64,000 nucleotides of DNA from Yersinia proxima (GCF_902170785.1 NZ_CABHYG010000004.1:496001-560000), one strand, 5' to 3'. Counted from the first letter of the stretch, positions 7,932 to 15,337 are shown. Numbers and translations are program-made. The notes: generated from the letters alone by a model not told the origin.

Positions 7932-8693
7932 CTATCGTGTTATTCGCTGAAATTCATCCTCAGCATAACTCTCTTCAATGTCGCATTTAGCCACCAGCGA
8001 CTCATAGAATGGCTTCCAATTACGCCGCCATGTCCTTTCATTGAGTTCTGGAAGCAACGCTGTAATCGCTCTGTATGCTGTCGTTGAGGGTGTCCGTTTG
8101 TAACCAATTCCAGAACAGCGCTCACACTCTTTCTCTACTGGTGCGCCAATCAGTTTGGATTTCTCAAGGTCACGCACTTTACCGGTACCATTGCATCGGC
8201 AGCGATGGGAGATAGCGCCCTTGCCATTGCATGGGTTACACAATTCGCCCACTTGCTCTTCTTTAACCCATGCATCTGTCTCACCACACCCTGGGTGTTT
8301 AACCACTTTGCGGGTGCTGTAAATTAATCCCTTTCCCTTGCAGTGCTTGCATGGGCTGGTTGCCGCCGCTGAACTGCTGTATTCCTCGTAGGCAAATTTA
8401 GCCAGAATTACCATGCATTGAGCCATTCGGCGGCCCGATGCTTTACCGACATGTTTCGGGGCATTCTTTATGGCGAATTGGGTCAGTTGTTCAACGGTTC
8501 TGATCCGGTCTTCTTTGCTAATGCCAACCTTACCCAAATATGCAGCCATGCCGAAACTGGCCCGAGCCTCAACCATTCCCATTGCAGCGGCCATATCAGG
8601 CCCTTTGAGTGAATCGGAAGAAGTAGCGCGGGGAGAATCTGTAATCATCTGGCTCTTAGCGCTGAACTGCTTAATTGCTGATTCTAATTTCAT
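7932..8693 (-). CDS. antitermination protein Q (phage 82/DLP12 type)
   Basis: This 253-residue protein has DnaJ-like cysteine clusters in its second half: CKHCKGKG, CNPCNGKG, CRCNGTG and CERCSGIG. These zinc-binding repeats mark the Q family of phage 82 type. Q loads onto RNA polymerase at the late promoter and lets it ignore terminators, switching on lysis and head genes. The start codon overlaps the primase stop (TAATG), placing Q at the end of the minus-strand early operon. The leader terminator at 6404-6433 is its expected target. Unusually, the cargo gene lies between Q and the late leader. Confidence 0.88.
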   Translation of the reverse strand: MKLESAIKQFSAKSQMITDSPRATSSDSLKGPDMAAAMGMVEARASFGMAAYLGKVGISKEDRIRTVEQLTQFAIKNAPKHVGKASGRRMAQCMVILAKFAYEEYSSSAAATSPCKHCKGKGLIYSTRKVVKHPGCGETDAWVKEEQVGELCNPCNGKGAISHRCRCNGTGKVRDLEKSKLIGAPVEKECERCSGIGYKRTPSTTAYRAITALLPELNERTWRRNWKPFYESLVAKCDIEESYAEDEFQRITR

Positions 8694-9655
8694 TATGCCG
8701 CCCTCTTCTGATAAACCTGCTCACGAACCTGATCGCCGTTCATTACAAAATCATTAAAATCACCGTTATCCGGCCAACGAACGCTGACAGATATCAAATC
8801 GTTTTTTGCTCTGAGATTGCCGGTGGCGCAATTAAAGGCCGCTGCCTGTCCGGTGGCGGAATGTTTATCCATATCAGCAAAAATAATGAGGTGTTTGACG
8901 CCTGCCGGAACCCTGAATTTCTCCATGAATCCTGCATTGATTACTGACCAAGTATTTATCCCGTACACTTGATAACAAGACAGGGCTGTTTCAATGCCTT
9001 CAGCAATGCCCAATGTGGACGCAACCGGAAACATGCGTATCGCTACTGAACGAGTGTGATCAAGGTAGTTCTGTTCCTGGAGTGATTTAAGCCGTTTAGC
9101 GCTATCACCAATATTCGCTTTCTTATCCCCATCAAGCAGGGTCTGATGCAGGTAACAGAGTTCACCCTTATCATCTGTCGCCAGAGAGTAAAGCGCCTGA
9201 TATACCCGCCCTGCATGCCGCTGTTTATCACAAAACCGGACACCCTCAACAGGGAGGCGATTAATACCGCGCTGGCGCAGATAATCTGCGGCGGTGGTGC
9301 CGCGTAAATCCACCAGCTTTGAAAATTTACTGATAACACGCTGCCGCTGTTTCGCTGCTGAACTGGTGACAGGAATACTGATGTGTCGGTAGTTGTTGCC
9401 AATAAGCTGATCCACTTCGGCGCACAACTCAGAAAATGATTTACCCTGCGTCAGGTTAAGCAGCTTCATCCCATCGCCGCTATCACATGTACAAATCCAC
9501 GTCCCAACGCCGTCACGGTCATCAATACGGAACTTGCCGCGAGCACCACATGCCGGACATTCCCCCTTGAAGTGGTTTTTCCCCGTTATCGGCGGTAAAC
9601 CGAAGTATTCAAAAATCTCAGCCCATCGGCCCTTTGCTGCTTCTGCTGTCTTCAT
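8693..9655 (-). CDS. TOPRIM DNA primase, P4-alpha-like N-terminal type
   Basis: This 320-residue protein has an N-terminal zinc ribbon (CPACG and CTCD, about residues 34-57) and a C-terminal TOPRIM domain with IAEGIETALS (catalytic glutamate) and IIFADMDKH (acidic pair). It synthesises RNA primers for phage DNA replication. It corresponds to the primase half of P4-alpha-type proteins without the helicase domain; the helicase is the separate gene just upstream, with which it shares a four-base overlap. The downstream overlap with Q shows one transcription unit. Length and motifs look intact. Confidence 0.87.
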   Translation of the reverse strand: MKTAEAAKGRWAEIFEYFGLPPITGKNHFKGECPACGARGKFRIDDRDGVGTWICTCDSGDGMKLLNLTQGKSFSELCAEVDQLIGNNYRHISIPVTSSAAKQRQRVISKFSKLVDLRGTTAADYLRQRGINRLPVEGVRFCDKQRHAGRVYQALYSLATDDKGELCYLHQTLLDGDKKANIGDSAKRLKSLQEQNYLDHTRSVAIRMFPVASTLGIAEGIETALSCYQVYGINTWSVINAGFMEKFRVPAGVKHLIIFADMDKHSATGQAAAFNCATGNLRAKNDLISVSVRWPDNGDFNDFVMNGDQVREQVYQKRAA

Positions 9656-11274
9656 GCTGGTTTCCTTAAACTTTTCCGTATTTCTTCAAGGTGATTTTTG
9701 GCTTCGATAATCGCCATAGTGGCGTCAATATTTCCGGAATTACATTGCTGAACTGGTGGCTTTAATTTCTCCCGGCCTTTAGCAAAGGAGATGTGTTTAT
9801 GTTTGATGTAGCTGCTGACTTCCGGTGTTATTTCCATCGGAAAATCACTTAAGCCATTAGGCCATTCGCTAAATTTGTCGTGGAAGGTATGTGAGCACCA
9901 CCCATCGCTTACGGGCTTACCCATCGATGAGCGCTGACGTTGATAGAACTTGATCTGACTCCACCAGGCTTGCTTGTCGGATTGGGTGAATACACGCTTT
10001 CCCTTGCCCAATTTTTTCAGTCCGCGCTGGGTGTCGGTATCCACGTCCTGTCCTGCCAGTGGCTTAAATCCACATTTAGGGCAGACGTATACCCCTGCGG
10101 GTTTCATGAAATGACACTCGGTGCATTCTTTAGGGAGTTTTTCAGTGCGTTCCTCTGCCTCACGACTGGCGCTATCTTTCATTCCGTCGCTTTTGGATGG
10201 CAGTTCGTTGTATTCGATAGAGTCAGGGAAGCCCAAACGATGCACTGTGCCGCTGTGATCGAAAATTAGACACGACTCTTTCCCTTGCGCAGTTCGAAGC
10301 CCACGGCCCAAGCTCTGTAGCCAGCGGATTTCGCTTTTTGTTGGTCGGGCATAAATAACGCAGCGGACATCACTGTCAAAGCCAGCCACCAGCACACCCA
10401 CACTGACAATGATTTTCGTAGCACCCATTTCGAAACGATGAATGATGAGTTGACGCTCTTCATGCGGAGTTTCAGCTACCATCACCTCAGCATTAATCCC
10501 TACCTTATTGAACTGAATAGTGACGTAGTTCGCATGAGCTACGTTTACGCAGAATGCCACCGTAGGCAGATCGCGCCCGTTCTGTAACCAGTTATCAACG
10601 ATGTCGCCAACAAGGTCAGCACCACACATGATTTCTGCAAGTTGGGTTTCGTTATAGTCAGATCCAAACTCAGCAGAAACTGTAGTTTTGACGCCTTTCA
10701 AGTCAGGTTTACCTGGTGCATAGAATTCGTAACCGCTCAGGTCGCCACGCTGGATCAGCTCTCCGATGGTTGTTGGTTTAATCAGACGGTTATAGTAATT
10801 CCCTAAAAATGGTGAAAATGGCGTACCAGACAGCCCAATAACTTTCACATTGGTTTCGGTAACCAGTCGATTAATCTCAATCAGGATCTGCTTTCTGCGT
10901 AAGTGGGCTTCATCAATAATCAGCAGATCGATATTGTCGGGAAACTCACGGCGGATCAGCGTATCGGCACTGGCAATCTGAATTTTTAGCGCAGGGTCAT
11001 AGCTCGGGTGGTTGCGCCAGATAAAGCTGATTTCATCTTCCGGCAAACCGTATTCAACAAAGCGGCGGGAAGTCTGGTTGATCAGAACGGTGAACGGGGC
11101 AACAAACAGCACCCGCATACCACGACTGACAAACCCATCTGCGATAAATGCAGCTAAGCCGGTTTTACCACTGCCTGTCGGTGCATAGACCATGAAAGAA
11201 TTAAATGACTTCCAGTCACGGCGCAGCATGTTCAAAGCGCGTTCCTGTGCGAAGTTCGGTGTAATGTTCAGCAT
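9652..11274 (-). CDS. DEAD/DEAH-box helicase (SF2, RadD-like)
   Basis: This is a roughly 540-residue superfamily 2 helicase. Walker A is APTGSGKTG near the start, the DEAH box is LLIIDEAHLRRK, motif III is GLSGTPF and motif VI is QSLGRGLRT. A four-cysteine zinc ribbon follows (CTECHFM... CPKCGF). I start it at the ATG at 11274, with GAGAGG eight bases upstream; a longer TTG start at 11292 would place that site inside the gene. It unwinds DNA in the phage replication module with the primase next door. E. coli RadD shares this architecture. Confidence 0.88.
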   Translation of the reverse strand: MLNITPNFAQERALNMLRRDWKSFNSFMVYAPTGSGKTGLAAFIADGFVSRGMRVLFVAPFTVLINQTSRRFVEYGLPEDEISFIWRNHPSYDPALKIQIASADTLIRREFPDNIDLLIIDEAHLRRKQILIEINRLVTETNVKVIGLSGTPFSPFLGNYYNRLIKPTTIGELIQRGDLSGYEFYAPGKPDLKGVKTTVSAEFGSDYNETQLAEIMCGADLVGDIVDNWLQNGRDLPTVAFCVNVAHANYVTIQFNKVGINAEVMVAETPHEERQLIIHRFEMGATKIIVSVGVLVAGFDSDVRCVIYARPTKSEIRWLQSLGRGLRTAQGKESCLIFDHSGTVHRLGFPDSIEYNELPSKSDGMKDSASREAEERTEKLPKECTECHFMKPAGVYVCPKCGFKPLAGQDVDTDTQRGLKKLGKGKRVFTQSDKQAWWSQIKFYQRQRSSMGKPVSDGWCSHTFHDKFSEWPNGLSDFPMEITPEVSSYIKHKHISFAKGREKLKPPVQQCNSGNIDATMAIIEAKNHLEEIRKSLRKPA

Positions 11275-11292
11275 TGTGTAACCTCTCGCCAA

Positions 11293-11611
11293 TTAACTAT
11301 TCCAGAGAAAACCTTTCTTCTGGTTTATGCATACTCTGCGTATCATCTTGCTAGTACGGTGCATTTTGGAGGGCTAACCCCTAGATCGAGATCTACCTAA
11401 CCTATGGAGTGGTCTGTTGGAAAAGGCCTATTCCAATCCCACATCCACCTCCCCCCTTACCCCCCTCCTCCTTCTCCCTTATTCATGTACTAGCTAACGA
11501 GTACATTGATACGAAAAAAGACGGACAAAGAATCTCGACCTGCTAACACCTGACACCTTCAAGTCAGCGTGTAATTTACTGCTTCAAGCCGCCACACCTT
11601 CGGGGCTGCTA
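11293..11611. other. 319-base non-coding stretch with palindrome and homopurine tract
   Basis: No gene is supported here. A nearly perfect 20-base palindrome (TTGGAA...TTCCAA around AGGCC) lies at 11417-11436. A 33-base tract at 11448-11480 is pyrimidine on the plus strand except for one A, so the minus-strand transcript carries purine with two six-G runs. This is directly upstream of the replication genes and could hold their leader, a regulatory site or an origin. None of these is proven. Confidence 0.5.
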
Positions 11612-11896
11612 TTACTTCACTACCAACGGCGGACTGACCGTGTAACCCTGTAGTGCTTTTCCGTGGCTTTTCACAAACAATCTCAATCGCGTATTAGCTT
11701 CATGCCTTGCTTTGTTCTCTTGACGGTATGAAACAGACTCCGTGTAAAACGCGACCTGATAAGCCTCTGCATACTTAACGACAACCTTTCTGCGCAACGA
11801 GGGTGCCAATTGCTGTAACTGCTCCTGAATCCACTTCCCATCCTCGGGACAAAACACCGTTGGCATGATTACCTGGACGAACTGCTCATAAGCCAT
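11612..11896 (-). CDS. small phage protein of unknown function
   Basis: This 94-residue basic protein is rich in helix-forming residues, with an RKVVVKYAEAYQVAFY segment in the middle. I start it at the ATG at 11896, six bases after a GAGGGG ribosome site; the frame extends one codon to a TTG. It follows the 86-residue gene by 15 bases in the minus-strand early operon from the Cro-type gene. The position resembles that of accessory replication proteins in lambdoid phages, but I do not recognise a motif that would name it. Confidence 0.6.
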   Translation of the reverse strand: MAYEQFVQVIMPTVFCPEDGKWIQEQLQQLAPSLRRKVVVKYAEAYQVAFYTESVSYRQENKARHEANTRLRLFVKSHGKALQGYTVSPPLVVK

Positions 11897-11911
11897 CAAT
11901 GCCCCTCGTCG

Positions 11912-12172
11912 TTAAACTAATCCGAGCTGAATCTGAGACTTTGGTTGCCGCTTCCGGCCCGGCTTGCGTTCGGCTTTCGAACAATTGAACTGAACCCACA
12001 GACGCGCTTCCCGCAAACAATCGTCGAAAGCGGCACCCTTGCGGCTTGCCTGAGCGAGTTTGTGATAGTGCTTGACGCCTTCGTCTGCCCCCCCCTTAGC
12101 AATCACGTCAGGGACGCCATCAGCCACCAGCGCAACTAAAATGTGTTTGTGGATAAACTCCGATGGACTCAT
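11912..12172 (-). CDS. small phage protein, second gene of the Cro operon
   Basis: This 86-residue protein has a C-terminal basic tail (KAERKPGRKRQPKSQ) that could contact nucleic acid. It begins 19 bases after the Cro-type gene and is followed by another small gene on the same strand. In lambdoid phages this place is often taken by CII-like or replication-initiation genes. I see no helix-turn-helix strong enough to say so here. The frame and operon position support it as a real gene. Confidence 0.6.
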   Translation of the reverse strand: MSPSEFIHKHILVALVADGVPDVIAKGGADEGVKHYHKLAQASRKGAAFDDCLREARLWVQFNCSKAERKPGRKRQPKSQIQLGLV

Positions 12173-12191
12173 TAGTTAATCTCCGTAAAGA

Positions 12192-12398
12192 TCAGAAATC
12201 TTTCTTGATGCCATTCAACAACCAATGAGGCGAACACCCTAACGCCTCGGAAATTTCAAGGAGATGCCTGGGTCGGTGAGATGTACCCGACTCAATTCGC
12301 TGAATAGTTTGCTGCTTAACCCCTGAAAGAACAGCGAGTTGATGCTGTGTTAAGCCTCGCTCTAGCCGCAGTTCCTTCAATCGAAGTGAAATAGACAT
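12192..12398 (-). CDS. Cro-type HTH regulator
   Basis: This 68-residue protein is almost entirely one XRE-type helix-turn-helix domain (GLTQHQLAVLSGVKQQTIQRIESG). It is transcribed away from the CI-type repressor across a shared operator region. It is the first gene of the minus-strand operon that continues into the replication genes and Q, so it is placed as Cro: it should bind the same operators and shut off the repressor during lytic growth. The recognition helix (VKQQTIQRIE) differs from that of the neighbouring repressor (TTQQGIVSVE) but keeps the glutamine pair. Confidence 0.85.
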   Translation of the reverse strand: MSISLRLKELRLERGLTQHQLAVLSGVKQQTIQRIESGTSHRPRHLLEISEALGCSPHWLLNGIKKDF

Positions 12399-12413
12399 AT
12401 AACCTCAGTCAAA

Positions 12414-12474
12414 TACAACGTTTGCAGTATTTAAATACACAATTTGTTGTTTGTCAATTACAACGCTTGTTGTA
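12414..12474. promoter_or_regulatory. three tandem CI/Cro operators
   Basis: Three 16-base sites with the plan TACAAC-N4-GTTGTA lie at 12459-12474 (both arms perfect), 12436-12451 and 12414-12429 (imperfect right or left arms). Their starts are spaced 23 and 22 bases apart, about two helical turns, like the lambda OR1-OR3 array. The best site overlaps the repressor promoter, and the others cover the Cro promoter. Confidence 0.8.
12429..12457 (-). promoter_or_regulatory. PR-like promoter for the Cro operon
   Basis: On the minus strand a perfect -35 box TTGACA (12452-12457) and a TTAAAT -10 box (12429-12434) are separated by 17 bases. They lie over two operator sites, so repressor binding would block it. 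It drives Cro, the replication genes and Q. Confidence 0.65.
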
Positions 12475-12478
12475 TGAT
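12451..12478 (+). promoter_or_regulatory. PRM-like promoter for the repressor
   Basis: TTGTCA (12451-12456) and TATGAT (12473-12478) are separated by 16 bases and lie 30 bases before the repressor start. The perfect operator at 12459-12474 fills the spacer, so the repressor can control its own synthesis. A GGAGGGGG ribosome site follows. Confidence 0.6.
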
Positions 12479-12507
12479 GCTTAGCATAAATATGGAGGGG
12501 GTTAAAA

Positions 12508-13140
12508 ATGTCATTGGCGGAAAGGATTAAACAAAGAAGGCTAGAGCTGGGGCTTACACAATCAGAACTTGCTGAATTAGCTGGAACGACACAACAAGGC
12601 ATTGTCTCTGTAGAAACAGGACGAACTAAGCGCCCTCGATATTTGCACGAACTAGCTAAAGCTCTTCAGTGCGATCCTGATTACCTACTCACTGGGAGCG
12701 AAGGTAGCAATGTTTCTTTTGTAGGCACCCATACCCCAGGATATCGATACCCAGTAATTAGCAGCGTTCAAGCTGGCGCATGGGGGGAGGCTATTGAAGC
12801 TTACAGCCTTAAGGATATTGATCTTTGGCTTGAGTCTGATGCGCATATACAAGGCGATGCATTCTGGTTGGAAGTAAGTGGTGACTCAATGACTGCTCCT
12901 ATTGGACTAAGCGTACCTGAAGGGACTTTTGTCCTTTTTGATACCGGACGTGAGGCATCTAATGGGAATTTAGTGATCGCTAAAATGGAAGATTCTAATG
13001 AAGCGACATTCAAAAAATTAGTCATTGATGGGGGGCAACGTTACCTTAAAGGACTGAACCCAGCATGGCCCTTAGTTCCAATTAATGGCAATTGCAAAAT
13101 TATAGGTGTAGCTATAGAAACCAAATTGCGTCTGCTATAA
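12508..13140 (+). CDS. CI-type prophage repressor (HTH plus S24 peptidase)
   Basis: This 210-residue repressor has an N-terminal XRE helix-turn-helix (GLTQSELAELAGTTQQGIVSVE, residues about 14-35) and a C-terminal LexA/CI-type S24 domain. The autocleavage site is visible as VQAGAW (Ala-Gly). The catalytic serine is in GDSM, and the lysine is in the ATFKKLVIDG segment. RecA-stimulated self-cleavage during DNA damage would induce the prophage. It is divergent from Cro with operators in between. The domain set is complete, so the switch appears functional. Confidence 0.92.
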   Translation: MSLAERIKQRRLELGLTQSELAELAGTTQQGIVSVETGRTKRPRYLHELAKALQCDPDYLLTGSEGSNVSFVGTHTPGYRYPVISSVQAGAWGEAIEAYSLKDIDLWLESDAHIQGDAFWLEVSGDSMTAPIGLSVPEGTFVLFDTGREASNGNLVIAKMEDSNEATFKKLVIDGGQRYLKGLNPAWPLVPINGNCKIIGVAIETKLRLL

Positions 13141-13289
13141 ATCTGCTTCACACTAGATCAAGGTCGCATGCGCGGCCTCTTTTTTGCTCTTCATATCCTC
13201 AATCAGCATTCAAATAGCGACCTCTTAAGCAAAAGTGGTCAGCTTCAATAAAACACGCACAAACTACGTTAAAAATAATTCTCAATAAA

Positions 13290-13358
13290 ATACAACGAAT
13301 TAATGTTAACTTTAAAATAAAACTCATTTTGTTGTTTACATAATACAACGAAATGAGT
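13290..13358. promoter_or_regulatory. second operator region (OL-like) with long palindrome
   Basis: The half-site ATACAACGAA recurs at 13290 and 13344. An inverted repeat with 14-base arms (one mismatch) occupies 13322-13335 and 13345-13358 around a nine-base AT-rich centre, each arm containing one TACAAC-type half-site. It lies just before the plus-strand early operon, so it is placed as the left operator controlled by the same repressor. I could not fix the promoter boxes. Confidence 0.6.
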
Positions 13359-13394
13359 AATCTTCATTTCATCAGTTAACAACAGGTGAAAAAA

Positions 13395-13748
13395 ATGAGC
13401 AACCCAAAAAGCAGCATTGCAATACGTGGGTCTATTATCGAATGCGAATCCATCACTCTTCGTGTTTCGCCAGGCGAATATCACAACTTTCCAATTGTAG
13501 ATAATAAAGATTTGTTTGCTCATTACCGTCGAACAAAGGAAGAATGCAAGTTCCAACTAGTCACCAACTTACTGGATGAACCAGCTATTTTTGCTATTTA
13601 CAAAAGAGTTGGTGAGTTCTTAATTTTAGTATGTGCATTTTCTTCCTTTGAAGAAATTAATACCGAAGCATTGGAGATTATTAAATCTAATGAACAATTA
13701 AGAAAATCAATTTCATGTTCCATAGGTGAGTTAAATGATAAAAATTAA
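13395..13748 (+). CDS. first gene of the plus-strand early operon, unknown
   Basis: This is a 117-residue acidic protein. I start it at the ATG at 13395, eight bases after CAGG; a GTG nine bases earlier is in frame. It is the first gene after the left operator region, so it should be made early after induction. It overlaps the next gene by 14 bases (ATGATAA). No motif, signal or membrane segment is recognised. Genes at this place in lambdoid phages often act on host functions, which is an inference only. Confidence 0.65.
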   Translation: MSNPKSSIAIRGSIIECESITLRVSPGEYHNFPIVDNKDLFAHYRRTKEECKFQLVTNLLDEPAIFAIYKRVGEFLILVCAFSSFEEINTEALEIIKSNEQLRKSISCSIGELNDKN

Positions 13749-14010
13749 TAAAATAGCTGAGAAAGCTAAACCAATAGCAAACCAGCATCCAATTATTAAA
13801 AACACACTAGTTAGTATTAATAAACTTGAAATTAATACAATACTAACGGTATTTATTTTTGCAGCTATTAAACGCTCTGATGTTAAAGCCAAGCCCGTAA
13901 TGAAGCGTGTAACTGCCAGTAGCTATAAAGAAGCGCGACGGAAATTGATAAGTAATTATGTTATTTCATTCGCGGGTCGTATTCCCGCACAGGGGGTATG
14001 CAATGCTTAA
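13735..14010 (+). CDS. Icd-like host cell-division inhibitor family protein (short)
   Basis: This is a 91-residue basic protein. The C-terminal segment SYKEARRKLISNYVISFAGRIP resembles the conserved end of prophage proteins annotated as Icd-like, after P1 Icd, a cell-division inhibitor. The N-terminal part is AT-rich, lysine/isoleucine-rich and not recognisable. It overlaps genes on both sides. The family link rests on one remembered motif, so function should be taken as tentative. These proteins usually lie in early left operons, as here. Confidence 0.5.
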   Translation: MIKINKIAEKAKPIANQHPIIKNTLVSINKLEINTILTVFIFAAIKRSDVKAKPVMKRVTASSYKEARRKLISNYVISFAGRIPAQGVCNA

Positions 14011-14458
14011 AAAATACCGTGTTGAATTTAGCGCATTAGCCGTCGATGGTAATTTGCTCAAGCTGTCATGGTGTGGTGAAGCTGAGAGCCTTGATAAAGC
14101 ATCGGCCATTGTTCTCTTGGGGGCAACTGAGCGCCGGTTAAGCAACATTCAGCTCACCAGCATCATGCAGCTCCTTGATGAGGATGATATATACCCACCT
14201 TCATACAAAGAAACTCAGGCCTTGATTGCTGAACTGATGGGCAGCCGTGGTAAGCCAATCCCTGACACCGGTGAGAATGTATCCCGCACTCGTTTATTAC
14301 GCGTCAAAACAGGTCTACTTCATTTGCTGACAGTTGTTATTCCTCTTATTGAGAACGAGCAGCAACGGTTGCAGGTGTATTGGTGGGCTGAGGCGGTACA
14401 TAACATCGTGCGGTTTGAAGAGCATGACGCGAAAAATGAACAAGGAGTTGAATCATGA
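14003..14458 (+). CDS. early-operon phage protein of unknown function
   Basis: This 151-residue protein starts at the ATG at 14003, six bases after a strong AGGGGG site; the longer frame from 13958 lies in the preceding gene. It ends with a four-base ATGA overlap into the next gene. The middle is polar with DEDDIYPPSYKE, and the C-terminal half is helical with a hydrophobic LLHLLTVVIPLI stretch too short to call a membrane segment. No family is recognised. Confidence 0.65.
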   Translation: MLKKYRVEFSALAVDGNLLKLSWCGEAESLDKASAIVLLGATERRLSNIQLTSIMQLLDEDDIYPPSYKETQALIAELMGSRGKPIPDTGENVSRTRLLRVKTGLLHLLTVVIPLIENEQQRLQVYWWAEAVHNIVRFEEHDAKNEQGVES

Positions 14459-14835
14459 GTAATTTAACGCCAGTACTTCATAATCAAATTATGCCGATCC
14501 AGAGAACTCGGCGCACTTATGACCTGACCCTGTTTACTCCAATCGAGCAAAACAAATTCATGGTAGTAATGCCCGACGACACAATGACAGGTGAAATTGA
14601 GTGTCGCGATAAGGTCATTATAGATACAACACCAATGCGTTATTTAGAAGATGGGATATTTGCTTTCTTTTGGGCTGGTATATTCATGATTAAGCGACTC
14701 CAGTTCGTAAAGGATAATATAAGAGTAATACCAACTAGCCGGTTTTACGAAACATGGGAAATTCCAAGTAATGAGCGATTAGACCTTATGATTATAGGGC
14801 GTGTTATTTACAGCCAAGAAATCAGGAGTCATTAA
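14455..14835 (+). CDS. stand-alone S24 (LexA/CI C-terminal-like) domain, catalytic Ser replaced
   Basis: This 126-residue protein aligns by eye with the C-terminal dimerisation/autopeptidase domain of CI repressors: MPDDTM at 40-44 (normally GDSM), DKVIID at 52-57, EDGIFAF, FMIKRLQF with the conserved lysine K80, and IIGRVIY at the end. There is no helix-turn-helix and no Ala-Gly cleavage site. The nucleophile position is threonine (T43). It is a repressor half without the DNA-binding part, located in the early operon. It could pair with the phage or host repressor and interfere, or be a degenerate regulator. That role is inference. Confidence 0.7.
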   Translation: MSNLTPVLHNQIMPIQRTRRTYDLTLFTPIEQNKFMVVMPDDTMTGEIECRDKVIIDTTPMRYLEDGIFAFFWAGIFMIKRLQFVKDNIRVIPTSRFYETWEIPSNERLDLMIIGRVIYSQEIRSH

Positions 14836-14838
14836 AAA

Positions 14839-15273
14839 ATGAAAATTGAAAAAGTTGACCCAGCCAGATTCGAAGAATGGGAATTCGATTTAATTGATGA
14901 TGGCGGTATCGAAATTGCATTCCAATTAAGACCTGAGCCTGTTTATTTCGTTATGCGTCATGGTCGCCGTAAGAAATGTTTTAGCCGTACCGCTGCTATA
15001 AATAACTTAGCTCACTTTATGACGCAGAAAGTTTTTAATCGCTTAAAGAAAGCATCTAGCCGATCAGATGAAAAAGTAATTATAGATAATGCCACTGGTG
15101 CTACTGCATGGAAAAAAGGTGAAACACTTCCCGTTTATTGGGATTGTCATTCTCGCGCCGTTCGCCGTATCCGCCGATTATTAGCCAAGCAACGCGAAAT
15201 GATCAAATGGCAAAAGAAATATGAGAAATGGTCAAGCCAGCATATTGAGCTAATGAAAAGCAAGCCTTATTAA
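14839..15273 (+). CDS. basic early-operon phage protein, unknown
   Basis: This 144-residue protein has an acidic N terminus (DPARFEEWEFDLIDDGG) and a strongly basic C-terminal half (RAVRRIRRLLAKQREMIKWQKKYEKW) suggesting nucleic-acid or protein binding through a helical tail. It follows the S24-like gene by three bases with GGAG upstream, so it is co-transcribed. An 86-base gap with a strong hairpin follows. I do not recognise a family. Confidence 0.65.
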   Translation: MKIEKVDPARFEEWEFDLIDDGGIEIAFQLRPEPVYFVMRHGRRKKCFSRTAAINNLAHFMTQKVFNRLKKASSRSDEKVIIDNATGATAWKKGETLPVYWDCHSRAVRRIRRLLAKQREMIKWQKKYEKWSSQHIELMKSKPY

Positions 15274-15306
15274 TTAAGTAATCGTAAAACAAACTTTAAT
15301 TACAGC

Positions 15307-15337
15307 CTTTCGGCTGGGGGCATCCCTACGCCGAAAG
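15307..15337 (+). other. hairpin in an intergenic gap of the early operon
   Basis: CTTTCGGC (15307-15314) pairs perfectly with GCCGAAAG (15330-15337); the 15-base loop contains GGGGG and CCC, which can pair further. No T-run follows on either strand, so it is not a normal intrinsic terminator. It lies 22 bases before the next start codon and may shape mRNA stability or translation. Confidence 0.6.
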
